Assembly (NCBI GenBank): GCA_000296795.1
Contig: BAFH01000002.1
Location: 124,001 to 188,000, forward strand
Reading direction: 5' to 3'
DNA from: Candidatus Jettenia caeni
GTDB taxonomy: Bacteria; Planctomycetota; Brocadiia; Brocadiales; Brocadiaceae
Length of the DNA: 64,000 bases
In this document: positions 55,539 to 64,000 of the stretch, one piece after another
Position numbering within the stretch: position 1 is the stretch's first letter
How the letters are laid out: the number at the start of each line of letters is the position of its first letter
Made by a program: the position numbers and the translations under genes
Notes under the pieces: model-generated
Database searches by the model: none
Seen by the model: the letters and a program-made list of their open reading frames with translations, nothing else
What the model was told of the DNA's origin: nothing

Positions 55539-56638
55539 AAAAATCGCTTAAACCAATAGAAGATATTCTGAGTAAGAATCTTGACCGTACAGAATCATTT
55601 ATCCATACCCATCCAAAAATCAACTTCCTGTTTGGGAGTCTTTTTGAAGCCTTTGACAGTCTTATTCGTAGCAGAAGAGAAACGGCACAAACACAACCCT
55701 TTATCCGAAATAATTATGATGTAAAACGGTTTATGGGGGCTGTACTCGTGGCATTAACTCTCGGATGGGTTTTCCCGTCCATTTATTTTTATGGCTGGCA
55801 GTGTGTAATACCCAAGCTTATGGTTTCGTTTATTGTAGGTGTATTCATCGTTGATGTAAGTTGGGCCATTATTGCACAGGAAGGTCATATCAGCGAAGGC
55901 GGATTCGTATCATGCATGTTCATTCCTGCCATATTGCCTCCACAATCGCCGCTTTGGCTAACCGGTTTAGGCGCAGCGTTGGCTATTCTCTTCAGGAACA
56001 TACTGGGTGGAGTCGGTAATAATCTTGTAAACCCCGCCCTTTTCAGCCGTTTGTTTTTGACAATATGCTTTCCGGCCCTTCTGGTCACCGGTTATCAAAT
56101 ACCCTTTGTAGGTATCCCGGATATCCATGTTCTCCGCTATGGATTAGATACTATTACCCATGCTACACCATTAACGGCATTCAAGGCTAACGGGGAAATA
56201 CCCTCTTACCTTTCTCTATTTCTGGGAACTGCAAGTGGTTCTTTGGGTGAAACGTGTCGACTGGCGCTGATACTATCGGCTTTATGGTTAATCAAAATAA
56301 AAGTTGCGAATTGGAGAATACCCGTATCCTATCTTGGCAGTGTGTTTATCTTCTCCCTGTTTTTTTCATTGATTTTAGGTAAAGCTGTAGCTCCACCCTT
56401 GTTTCAACTTTTTAGTGGTGGTTTAATTCTGGGGGCATTTTTTATGGCTACAGATCCGATAACAGCAACATACAACCAAACAGCAAAATGGGTCTTTGGC
56501 GCAGGATGTGGATTTACCACGGTACTGATAAGAGATTTTACCACATTACCTGAAGGGGTTATGTATGCAATCCTGCTTATGAATCTCCTGGCGATACCAA
56601 TCCAGTCTTTAGCAGTAAAGATGAGGTATCGTATATGA
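55535..56638 (+). CDS. nqrB: NqrB/RnfD membrane subunit
   Basis: A 367-residue membrane protein with about nine to ten helices. The covalent FMN threonine motif is in THATPLTAFK. FMATDPITATYNQTAKW near the end is characteristic. In Nqr this subunit holds FMN and, in known enzymes, riboflavin and forms the Na+ path. The presence of an NqrF gene downstream favours the Nqr name over RnfD. Confidence 0.88.
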   Translation: MKKSLKPIEDILSKNLDRTESFIHTHPKINFLFGSLFEAFDSLIRSRRETAQTQPFIRNNYDVKRFMGAVLVALTLGWVFPSIYFYGWQCVIPKLMVSFIVGVFIVDVSWAIIAQEGHISEGGFVSCMFIPAILPPQSPLWLTGLGAALAILFRNILGGVGNNLVNPALFSRLFLTICFPALLVTGYQIPFVGIPDIHVLRYGLDTITHATPLTAFKANGEIPSYLSLFLGTASGSLGETCRLALILSALWLIKIKVANWRIPVSYLGSVFIFSLFFSLILGKAVAPPLFQLFSGGLILGAFFMATDPITATYNQTAKWVFGAGCGFTTVLIRDFTTLPEGVMYAILLMNLLAIPIQSLAVKMRYRI

Positions 56639-56687
56639 GGAAAAACTTTCTTTCATTCGTAAAACTTACAGTTCTCCGAACAATATA

Positions 56688-57410
56688 ATGGACGAATTTA
56701 AAAAAATAATATCTCGTATTATTTCAATTCTCCTGATTACTTTTTTACCCTGTGCAGGACTTCTTGTAGTGTACTTCTTTACAGCTCCAAGAATCGCTGA
56801 ATACTACGATATAAAGGAAAAGCGCGCTGTTTTGGATATTTTTCGTATTCCCTATCGTACGGTAGAAAAGAAATTTATGGGATTTCATTTTACGGTATAT
56901 GATAAAAAAGATATTCAAGAAGTTTTTCGTAAAAATATAACCATGGAAACACCTCCCTTATCCTGGGAAATTCAACCCACAGGCCGAGATTCCTCTGAAG
57001 AAAGACAAAAGGATACGAGTGGAAAAAGGATATTCAAATACGTGAAAGAAGGAAGCCTTCAAGGTGTTGGATTTGTGGAATCAAAAATGGGATACGGTTA
57101 CAATAAATCAAGCACTATGTCTCTCTTTATTTGTCTGGAACCTGACGGGGAAACATTAAAGGGTATAGAAGTATTAGACCATAGCGAAACACCGGGTTTA
57201 GGCGGTAGAATTACTGAAGATCAATTTAAAAAACAATTTATCGGGAAAAAGTTAAAACCGAAGATAATAATGGTCAAGGAAAGAAAAGCTGAAGGCGCAA
57301 ATGAATTTGATGCAATTACCGGTGCTACCAACACCAGTAAAGGAATAGCAGCCTTTATCAACGATGCTGTAAAAGAATTTTGGGAAGGGCAAAGGGAGAT
57401 AACATGGTAG
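56688..57410 (+). CDS. nqrC: NqrC/RnfG FMN-binding subunit
   Basis: A 240-residue protein with one N-terminal transmembrane helix (about residues 8-28) and a periplasmic FMN-binding domain. The flavinylation motif is in DAITGATNTSKG. HSETPGLGGRITEDQF is a second family marker. Flavin is attached to the threonine by an ApbE-type transferase in known systems; no apbE is in this window. The stop overlaps the next gene by seven bases. Confidence 0.9.
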   Translation: MDEFKKIISRIISILLITFLPCAGLLVVYFFTAPRIAEYYDIKEKRAVLDIFRIPYRTVEKKFMGFHFTVYDKKDIQEVFRKNITMETPPLSWEIQPTGRDSSEERQKDTSGKRIFKYVKEGSLQGVGFVESKMGYGYNKSSTMSLFICLEPDGETLKGIEVLDHSETPGLGGRITEDQFKKQFIGKKLKPKIIMVKERKAEGANEFDAITGATNTSKGIAAFINDAVKEFWEGQREITW

Positions 57411-58819
57411 GATTAAAGCGAAATATACGAAAAACCTCTAAATTCCTCATGAGGGATAATCTGATCCTGACTGCTGGCGCCGGACTTGGATTTTGCTCTT
57501 CACTGGCTGTAACAAACAAACTTGAAAATTCTCTAACCATGGGACTCGGAGTAACATTTGTAACCGCCGGGAGTTTTTGTCTGGTCTATCCCTTTAAAAG
57601 ACTTATATCAACCGCAGGTACACACCATAAGATTTCTCTCCTGATGATTATCGTATCTGTCTTTGTAGCTATATTCGGATTCTTTGCACAATCATTTGTC
57701 CCTGAGATAGCAGCAAATATAAAAGCATATATTGACCTAATTACCACAAATTGTATAGTGCTGGCTGTAATCTCTGAGGGGTTAACCGTAAACTTTTGGG
57801 AAGCGCAAAGGAAGATATTTAAAGCATGCTTAGGATATTCCCTTGCCTTAGTTCTGCTTGCATTTTTAAGAGAACCTCTGGGTTTTGGGACCGTTATGGG
57901 TTTCTCCGTGCTTCCTGCTACCTTTCCACGGGTCGTCCTTATGATTACCCCTGTGGGTGGATTCTTTGCACTGGCAGGATTTAGGCTTTTATTGCGTCCG
58001 ATTCTTATTAAGGCAGGAATTGTATATCCGGAAGCTCCTAGCTCCGGCCTGGTAACAGCAACAGACGGAGGGGAACCTGTACCGGTTACTCAACCAAAGC
58101 GAAGAGTATCTAAAACATCTTTCATTGCTATAGGATTAGGGGTTTGTCTGTTTCTTAGCATTATAATACATATAAAAACAATACCTAGTCTTCATCAGCA
58201 ATTCAGTATTCTCATCCCTGTCCTTCTGAGCGCCCTTTTCTTTGATGGAATTGTATTAAGCAAACTTTTAGGAATATGTCCCTTACTAAATAAATCACGC
58301 CAAATTGACGCAGCGTGGAAGATGGGTGTGGCGGTAATTATTGTAACAACATTATCCACTGCATTAAACTGGTTGGTATATCACCATATCTTAGTTAAGT
58401 GTAGTGACTTCTTATCCCGATATTCGCCTTTGCCATTACGATTAGAAAACATCTTCTATCTAACGGTTTTTATTGTTACTATCGCTGTATTTGTACAAGT
58501 CTTAAGTGTATTATTAAGAAAATTTGCAAAGAATGTATATGAGCAAATGGGTCAGTTTCTGGAGCTTATTACCGTTAACTGTATTGTCCTTGCCAGCGCC
58601 ACATTTACCATTCCTACAGGAGCAAAATTTTTTGTTACAACGGTGACAGCGCTTGGATATGGTCTTCACTGGATGATGGTAGTTATATGGCTTGCCCTGT
58701 TAAGGCGTCAACGTCTGGTTGTTCCCACTACGGTATGGGATGAAGATACTATTGCTATCCTGCTCTTAGGTATCATGGCGGCTATATTTACCGGTATTGG
58801 AATGATACAAATTTTTTAA
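57404..58819 (+). CDS. Fused NqrD-NqrE membrane subunit
   Basis: A 471-residue membrane protein from ATG 57404, which has AGGGAG upstream and overlaps nqrC; a TTG at 57380 is rejected. The N-terminal half (RDNLILTAGAGLGFCSSLAVTN, LREPLGFGTVMG) is NqrD/RnfE-like. The C-terminal half (SALFFDGIVLSKLLGICPLL, LELITVNCIVL) is NqrE/RnfA-like. They are joined by a short cytosolic or periplasmic linker at about residues 210-245. The two proteins form a pseudo-symmetric pair around a shared Fe centre in known Nqr, so the fusion is structurally sensible. Confidence 0.88.
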   Translation: MVGLKRNIRKTSKFLMRDNLILTAGAGLGFCSSLAVTNKLENSLTMGLGVTFVTAGSFCLVYPFKRLISTAGTHHKISLLMIIVSVFVAIFGFFAQSFVPEIAANIKAYIDLITTNCIVLAVISEGLTVNFWEAQRKIFKACLGYSLALVLLAFLREPLGFGTVMGFSVLPATFPRVVLMITPVGGFFALAGFRLLLRPILIKAGIVYPEAPSSGLVTATDGGEPVPVTQPKRRVSKTSFIAIGLGVCLFLSIIIHIKTIPSLHQQFSILIPVLLSALFFDGIVLSKLLGICPLLNKSRQIDAAWKMGVAVIIVTTLSTALNWLVYHHILVKCSDFLSRYSPLPLRLENIFYLTVFIVTIAVFVQVLSVLLRKFAKNVYEQMGQFLELITVNCIVLASATFTIPTGAKFFVTTVTALGYGLHWMMVVIWLALLRRQRLVVPTTVWDEDTIAILLLGIMAAIFTGIGMIQIF

Positions 58820-58918
58820 ATTGTAGCGCATAAACGGTAAAACTTTGGCTGATAAAAATATGCGGTATCTTACCTGGTTTTTATCAAAAGAGAATTTAGA
58901 AGAATTGAGGAGTAAATA

Positions 58919-60547
58919 ATGGTTACCCCCTTAGTAATAGGAGCTGGTATCCTTGCCTTACTGGTATTGTTACTGAGCTTATTCAGCGAAATCATCTATC
59001 AATTCTTCGGTCGGGGTGAGAAACGAAAACTCACTATTTTAAGTGATGATGATTACCGGAAGGAACTAACTATTGAGGGAGGGGAAAAACTCCTGCCTTT
59101 GCTTCAGAGCAGAGGGTTTAACGTTCCTGCCGCTTGCGGGGGTATGGCTACCTGTGGCCAATGTAAGGTAAAGCTCTACACAAATGTAGGCCCATATACG
59201 GCTGCTGAAACTCCTCATTTTGATATGAAAACAAGGGAAACATCCCGGAAATTTTTAGAACAAGGCACCGGAGATGGTTATGTACGATTGGCATGCCAGG
59301 TCCGGGTAGAGAAGGATGTGGATCTGTATCTGCCCAAAGATACGCTATCGGTAAAACAATATACGGCACGATTGGTTAAGAAAAAAGCGCTTACCAGTGA
59401 TAAGACAGAAATCTGGTTACAACCATCAAAGCCCATTCAATATAGACCTGGTCAATATATCCAATTGGCTATTCCTGAAGACTTCGTAGAAGAACATTAT
59501 AAAAAATACGACACATTTATCAAAGAAGCTTGTAAGAATTTAGGGAAAGAGTTTATCCCTTATACACCCGGTGCAACTCTATACAGAGGCTATTCCCTTG
59601 CCTCTACAGAACCAGACCTTTTGAAACTTATCATTCGTATGGCCCCTGTTGACCCAAGTAGGGTTATAGAGAAGGGAGGGGCTCCTTGCATAGGACCGAG
59701 TTGGGCGCACCACTATATCCTTGAGAAAAATCTGTGGAATTTCTTCCGGGGCGAAAAAATACATTTCACCGGACCATATGGACATTTTACTTTAAGGGAA
59801 CAACCACACACCGCAGTATTTGTAGCAGGCGGTGCAGGTTTAGCGCCTATCATTGCCCTCCTTGAGCAATGGTTCAAGGAAGGCCGCAAGGATAAGGCTA
59901 TCTTCTTCCTCGGAGAACGAAGATTTCAGGATATTCCAACGTCTTATTTACCCAGGTGGTTAACCTGGCAACAAAAAAATCACAATTTTAAATTGGTGCC
60001 GGTACTTTCCGGAGCATTTCGCGGTGATAATCCTGCAGAATTAAACGATGTAGATAAAAGGTGTTACCATTGTCTTTCCGTTGATGGTAAACAGATTATC
60101 AAAGAACAAGGTCTGATAGATGATCAGGAAACTCACTGGAAGGGAGAAGTAGGATTCATTGGGCCTCTTCTCAGGACGTATCTTTCACCTGATCAGAATA
60201 TTGTGTTTTACCTTTGCGGACCAGCTCCTATGACAGTTACCGTAATCGATGCGGCAGCAAACGTATTGAATCTGAAAAAAGAAAACGCCTTATTTGATGA
60301 CTTTACGGGTACTTTAACTCCATCGGTAGATCTGCTGTATCAGAAACTTGAAATCAAAGAAAAGATCTACGCTTTAAATATACCAAACGCAGATAAGCTT
60401 ATCGAAAAGATCAGTCACATCCTCATTATCCAGTTGATATTAAAAGACAAAATTGATGAAAGTTACCGTTTTCTTGAACAAGTAAAAGAGGCGATTGGCA
60501 AATCCGGGCAAGAATTGGAACTCATGCTTCTTTCATATAAGAGTTAA
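58919..60547 (+). CDS. nqrF: NqrF-like NADH dehydrogenase subunit with C-terminal extension
   Basis: A 542-residue protein. An N-terminal membrane helix (residues 4-26) precedes a [2Fe-2S] domain with C73, C79, C82 and C126, and an FNR-type domain with FAD motif RGYSLAST and NAD motif CGPAPM. Known NqrF is about 410 residues. This one has extra residues in the Fe-S loop, in the FAD domain and a tail of about 80 residues after FDDFTG. It feeds NADH electrons to the Nqr chain and is the strongest evidence that the operon is Nqr rather than Rnf. Confidence 0.9.
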   Translation: MVTPLVIGAGILALLVLLLSLFSEIIYQFFGRGEKRKLTILSDDDYRKELTIEGGEKLLPLLQSRGFNVPAACGGMATCGQCKVKLYTNVGPYTAAETPHFDMKTRETSRKFLEQGTGDGYVRLACQVRVEKDVDLYLPKDTLSVKQYTARLVKKKALTSDKTEIWLQPSKPIQYRPGQYIQLAIPEDFVEEHYKKYDTFIKEACKNLGKEFIPYTPGATLYRGYSLASTEPDLLKLIIRMAPVDPSRVIEKGGAPCIGPSWAHHYILEKNLWNFFRGEKIHFTGPYGHFTLREQPHTAVFVAGGAGLAPIIALLEQWFKEGRKDKAIFFLGERRFQDIPTSYLPRWLTWQQKNHNFKLVPVLSGAFRGDNPAELNDVDKRCYHCLSVDGKQIIKEQGLIDDQETHWKGEVGFIGPLLRTYLSPDQNIVFYLCGPAPMTVTVIDAAANVLNLKKENALFDDFTGTLTPSVDLLYQKLEIKEKIYALNIPNADKLIEKISHILIIQLILKDKIDESYRFLEQVKEAIGKSGQELELMLLSYKS

Positions 60548-60734
60548 AACATACCTCAAGTTCGCTTGGAATCTGCTCGTGAAGCAAGAGAAAGATAAGC
60601 CTACGGTTTAGACTAACGAGCCTTTGTATAATAATGGTCTTGTTAGTTTCAATGTTTTAGGTACAGACAGAAAGACTTACTCCATTCTTTCCTTAAGGCA
60701 ATAGGAAATAGTATTATTTTACAGATGAATTGGA

Positions 60735-60980
60735 CTAGGATTTACTCTGTTTAAGTATCAGAAAAAGTTCATCCTTTAGGGCAAGCCGCCTTTTCTTAAG
60801 AATTTCCATTGCCATGTCTGATCTGGGTTCAATATTGTTCTCTACCCGATACACCTCTCGGTCGAGTTTGTGGTATTCATCAAATAGATTTTTAAAGTGC
60901 TCATTCGTCATTTTCAAATTATGAATTTCCTGACTATATTCAGGAAATTCGTGAATAAGACTATGATGTTCATTGTGCAT
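60735..60980 (-). CDS. DUF465 (YdcH) family protein
   Basis: An 81-residue helical protein of the YdcH/DUF465 type: HHSLIHEFPEYSQEIHNLK opening with LDREVYRVE and a LKKRRLALKDEL end. The function is unknown. AAAGGA precedes the start. It is convergent with nqrF. Confidence 0.88.
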   Translation of the reverse strand: MHNEHHSLIHEFPEYSQEIHNLKMTNEHFKNLFDEYHKLDREVYRVENNIEPRSDMAMEILKKRRLALKDELFLILKQSKS

Positions 60981-61433
60981 ACTATTTTTCCTTTCTCAAT
61001 ACATGTGATTTTCGGATATCCAGTCGGCTATCAGAAGAAAAAAAAAGAATTTGGGAATATATCTTACGCTAAGAATTAGATATTACAAGATCTCTATGTT
61101 AAACACATAACTATACAAGATCAAAGAAATATGTTGCTCTATAAGTTAGTTTTCCTTACCTTGCAAATATATAACAAAGCAGGTAATTTTGTCAACGAGG
61201 ATATAATAATATAATACGAAGGTAAGGGTATTACAGGAAATTGCCGATCAATTCTGTAACGTAATTTGGAGAAGCACCTTGCTTACCGGAACATCTCTGA
61301 TTTTGCAAGCATTCTCCATGAGAAGGATTTCTTGCGAAATATACCTAATCAATGTATAGTGTGTAAAAAATATACCTTTTATTTTTTCATAGTTCAGAAG
61401 ATTGTATAATCAGATTCCAAATCTGGAGCAATT
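60981..61433. other. Divergent gap DUF465 - acyl-AMP ligase
   Basis: About 450 AT-rich bases that should hold the promoters of both divergent genes. A TATAATAATATAATA tract near 61202-61216 can serve as -10 region, but no clear -35 pairs with it. No gene is supported. Confidence 0.4.
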
Positions 61434-62969
61434 ATGATTTTAGAAACTTTTATCAGTACGGCAAAAAATAATTTCAAGAAAACAGTAATCAGGGACTCCT
61501 TAGGTACTACATTGAATTTTGGACAAACACTTACTGCTGGTATCCTTTTATCAAAACATATCCGTGCTTTCGAGGGAGAAAACATCGCTATTGTATTTCC
61601 TGCTTCAGTGGGAGGAGCTTTAGCATATATTGCAACAATTTTTGCCGGCAAAATTCCTGTTGGTTTGAATTTTCTGGCAAGTAAAGAAGATCAGGATCAT
61701 GCCCTCAGTATTTGTAACGTTAAAACAATTTTCACTTCTAAAATCTTTATAAAGAAAGCGGGAATACCAGAAGACCCGAGAATGGTTTTTATTGAGGACG
61801 TAAAAGAGAGGACATCAAAGCTCCAAAAGATCGTAACCTATGTATCCTGCAAATGGGGATCAAAACGTTCGCTTATTCAGAAATTTAAAAAGTACGACGC
61901 CCCTGATAAGACAGCCATCATACTCTTTACCTCTGGTTCAGAATCAACTCCCAAAGGGGTTTCTTTAACACATCACAATATATATGCAAGTATTCAAAAC
62001 TTTGGCACGGCATTTAACCCTATCGGGGAAGATGTCATTTTAGGCACATTGCCATTCTTTCACGTTTTCGGTTTTACTGTTTGTTTATGGCTTCCTTTAA
62101 CGATGGGGATAGGGGTTGTTTTTCATCCAAACCCGACAGAATACGAGCGAATTGGCAGGGTTATTGAGGATTATCGTGTAACCATGCTTTTAGGAACCAG
62201 CACCCTTTATCGTGGTTTTATGAAAAGGTGGAGTCAAGAACAGATTAAGAGTGTACGTCTGGCATTTGCTGGAGCTGAAAAATTACATGAGCATATAAGG
62301 AAAAAATTTCATGAGAAATTTGGGATACCTATATTTGAGGGATACGGCCTTACAGAAAGTAGTTCCTGTGTAAGCGTTAATCATCCAGGCGATTTCAGAC
62401 ATGGAAGTGTAGGTAAGGTTTTCCCAAATATTACCTGCCGGATTGTAAATCCAGAAACATACGAAGAGGTCACACCAGGAAAAGAAGGATTGATACTTAT
62501 ACAGGGTCCAAATATCATGAAAGAGTATTATAGGTCGCCAGACCTAACCAAACAGGCATTTTATAATGACTTCTATGTAACCGGTGATATAGGGAAAATA
62601 GAAAATGGATTTCTCTTTATTACCGATCGCTTAAAAAGATTTGCAAAAATTGGTGGAGAAATGGTTCCTCTTACCTTAGTTGAGAACAAATTATCGAGCA
62701 TATTAGATAAACATACAGATCAGGAAAAAAGGAATTGTGCTGTTATAAACATCCCCCATACGCACAAGGGAGAGCAAATCATTGCATTCGTTGTTCACAA
62801 CAATCCTGATAAATTCCTGTTGAATACTGAGCTTGATGAGCTCTGCGTTACAAGACTCTCACAACCAGATCATTATATTCCTATAGACACTATTCCCATA
62901 CTTCCATCAGGAAAAGTAGACTATAAAAGGTTAAAACATATTGCGTTAGAACAACTTGCCGAGGTCTAA
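61434..62969 (+). CDS. AMP-dependent acyl-CoA/acyl-ACP synthetase family protein
   Basis: A 511-residue adenylate-forming enzyme. Core motifs: P-loop-like LFTSGSESTPKGVSLTH, EGYGLTESSS, and YVTGDIGKIENG with FITDRLKRFAKIGGEMV and a C-terminal PSGKVDYKRLK lysine. It resembles the ligase domain of Aas (2-acylglycerophosphoethanolamine acyltransferase/acyl-ACP synthetase) but lacks an acyltransferase domain. The substrate is most likely a fatty acid. GGAG precedes the start. Confidence 0.85.
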   Translation: MILETFISTAKNNFKKTVIRDSLGTTLNFGQTLTAGILLSKHIRAFEGENIAIVFPASVGGALAYIATIFAGKIPVGLNFLASKEDQDHALSICNVKTIFTSKIFIKKAGIPEDPRMVFIEDVKERTSKLQKIVTYVSCKWGSKRSLIQKFKKYDAPDKTAIILFTSGSESTPKGVSLTHHNIYASIQNFGTAFNPIGEDVILGTLPFFHVFGFTVCLWLPLTMGIGVVFHPNPTEYERIGRVIEDYRVTMLLGTSTLYRGFMKRWSQEQIKSVRLAFAGAEKLHEHIRKKFHEKFGIPIFEGYGLTESSSCVSVNHPGDFRHGSVGKVFPNITCRIVNPETYEEVTPGKEGLILIQGPNIMKEYYRSPDLTKQAFYNDFYVTGDIGKIENGFLFITDRLKRFAKIGGEMVPLTLVENKLSSILDKHTDQEKRNCAVINIPHTHKGEQIIAFVVHNNPDKFLLNTELDELCVTRLSQPDHYIPIDTIPILPSGKVDYKRLKHIALEQLAEV

Positions 62970-63068
62970 CAACACCTGTATTTCCTTCGTAAAGTTGGCA
63001 TGGTTGGCCATGAGATAATAAACAATAAGTTTAACCTTTACTATTTTTGATTGCACCTCCATTGTATT

Positions 63069-63983
63069 ATGTCAATTATATCATTAAATATTCCAAACCT
63101 GGAAAGAAATAAACCGCTTGCGCCTTTTACAACATATCAAATCGGTGGACCGGCGGATTTATTTGTGGAGGTATATACCATTGATGAGCTGACACATGCT
63201 TTGTTGGAGGCGCAACGAAAGGGTGTCCCTTTTTTCTTACTTGGTTGTGGAGCTAATATTCTCGTTACTGATAAAGGATTTCGAGGACTAATTATCCGGA
63301 ATTTAGCAAATAAAGTTACTTTCTTAGATAATAGCAGAGTATTAGCAGAAAGTGGCGCAACCGTCGCCCATCTTATAGAACATTGCAGGAATCGAGAGTT
63401 ATCCGGCTTTGAGCACTTTATTGGTATTCCCAGTACTGTGGGTGGGGCCCTATGGCAAAATTTACATTTTCTATCGGCAGATAGACAACGTACGCTATTT
63501 ATAGAAGAGATCGTTTTGTCTAGCCATATCTTAACAGAAGAGGGACAACACCGTACAGTTCAAGTTGATTACTTTCAATTTGGTTATGATCAGAGTATTT
63601 TACAGAAACGTCAGGATGTTGTGCTCGATGTTACCTTTCAACTTATTGCGAAAAGAAAAGACGAAATTCAGATAGTGATGGATGAAAATACGGCCTGGCG
63701 TAACGCTAAACAGCCGCAATTATCAGAATACCCAAGTTGCGGCTCTGTATTTAAAAAAATTAAAGGTATTGGAGCTGGAAGGTTGATAGAGCAGGCCGGA
63801 CTCAAGGGCGCACGTATCGGCAATGCAGAAGTATCGAAGAAACATGCAAACTTTATTGTCAACACGGGTAATGCCCGGGCTGCTGATATTTTACAATTAA
63901 TTAGGTATGTACAAGAGGAGGTAAAACGGAAATTAGGATACACCCTGGAAACAGAGATTACAATAATCGGGGAACAGGAATGA
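63069..63983 (+). CDS. murB: UDP-N-acetylenolpyruvoylglucosamine reductase
   Basis: A 304-residue FAD enzyme from ATG 63069; a TTG at 63051 is an alternative. Family marks: PLAPFTTYQIGGPADLFVE, FLLGCGANILVTDKGFRG, IPSTVGGALWQN and the catalytic Ser region YPSCGSVFKK, with a final Glu region in LETEITIIGE. The usual GGAxxMNAGAYG stretch is replaced by GGALWQNLHFLSADRQR, a deviation from textbook MurB. It reduces the enolpyruvyl group in peptidoglycan synthesis. The stop overlaps the next start by four bases. Confidence 0.88.
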   Translation: MSIISLNIPNLERNKPLAPFTTYQIGGPADLFVEVYTIDELTHALLEAQRKGVPFFLLGCGANILVTDKGFRGLIIRNLANKVTFLDNSRVLAESGATVAHLIEHCRNRELSGFEHFIGIPSTVGGALWQNLHFLSADRQRTLFIEEIVLSSHILTEEGQHRTVQVDYFQFGYDQSILQKRQDVVLDVTFQLIAKRKDEIQIVMDENTAWRNAKQPQLSEYPSCGSVFKKIKGIGAGRLIEQAGLKGARIGNAEVSKKHANFIVNTGNARAADILQLIRYVQEEVKRKLGYTLETEITIIGEQE

Positions 63984-64000
63984 GTATTCCAGAACAAACT
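63980..64000 (+). CDS. Start of next gene (cut by window end)
   Basis: An ATG overlapping the murB stop codon (ATGA) opens a frame MSIPEQT that runs to the window end. Coupling to murB suggests a cell-wall or division gene such as ddl or ftsQ, but seven codons do not show which. Confidence 0.4.

Noticed and set aside
54489-60547. Annotation as an Rnf complex
   Set aside because: An NqrF-type NADH dehydrogenase subunit is present and RnfB is absent, so Nqr fits better despite the RnfC-like first subunit.
60600-60655. Inverted repeat ACTAACGAG / CTTGTTAGT after nqrF as terminator
   Set aside because: One mismatch, a long loop and no T tract; too weak to call.

Overview
The window is an AT-rich bacterial chromosome segment. 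Gene content fits a planctomycete of the anammox order Candidatus Brocadiales (Brocadia/Jettenia/Kuenenia relatives) best: a split glycine dehydrogenase, a 2-oxoacid:ferredoxin oxidoreductase, an Nqr-type Na+ pump with an RnfC-like Fe-S subunit, a TatD-radical SAM fusion, and abundant short palindromic repeats. This assignment rests on resemblance of gene content; no marker rRNA lies in the window.

Layout. 1-12.5 kb: end of a tldD/pmbA pair, a single-cluster ferredoxin, a 45-residue ribosomal protein L34 gene on the minus strand, an HU-like DNA-binding protein, an RseC-like membrane protein, then minus-strand gcvPB-gcvPA and carB-carA, and plus-strand pgsA. 12.7-23.3 kb: ribBA, urocanate hydratase with a small unknown partner, korA-korB, a repeat-rich gap, a thiol peroxidase fused to a pterin dehydratase, a PfpI-family protein, three tandem SHOCT membrane peptides and a class I aldolase.

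23.4-44.6 kb: about 21 kb of minus-strand genes forming a gas vesicle locus. Two identical GvpA genes, two further GvpA/J-family proteins, GvpN, GvpG, GvpK, three GvpF/L proteins and GvpH (Hsp20 type) are interleaved with genes that look like a protein-folding and quality-control set: a tandem ArsA/Get3-type ATPase, a protein with six CxxCxGxG zinc motifs, and a CDC48-type AAA ATPase. Four signalling genes (a PAS histidine kinase, a lone receiver, a very large PAS/GAF hybrid kinase and an NtrC-type sigma-54 activator) lie inside the same run. A candidate sigma-54 promoter precedes gvpA. This is the most unusual part of the window.

44.8-64 kb: housekeeping genes: murA, prmC, prfA, rpmE, then ffh, rpsP, trmD, rplS, yraN, a TatD-radical SAM fusion, a GNAT acetyltransferase, a five-gene Nqr-like operon (RnfC-like subunit, NqrB, NqrC, fused NqrD-NqrE, extended NqrF), a DUF465 protein, an acyl-AMP ligase and murB.

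No rRNA, tRNA, CRISPR array or transposase gene was recognised. Short palindromic repeat families are scattered through the intergenic gaps, and one copy sits in frame inside a gas vesicle gene.
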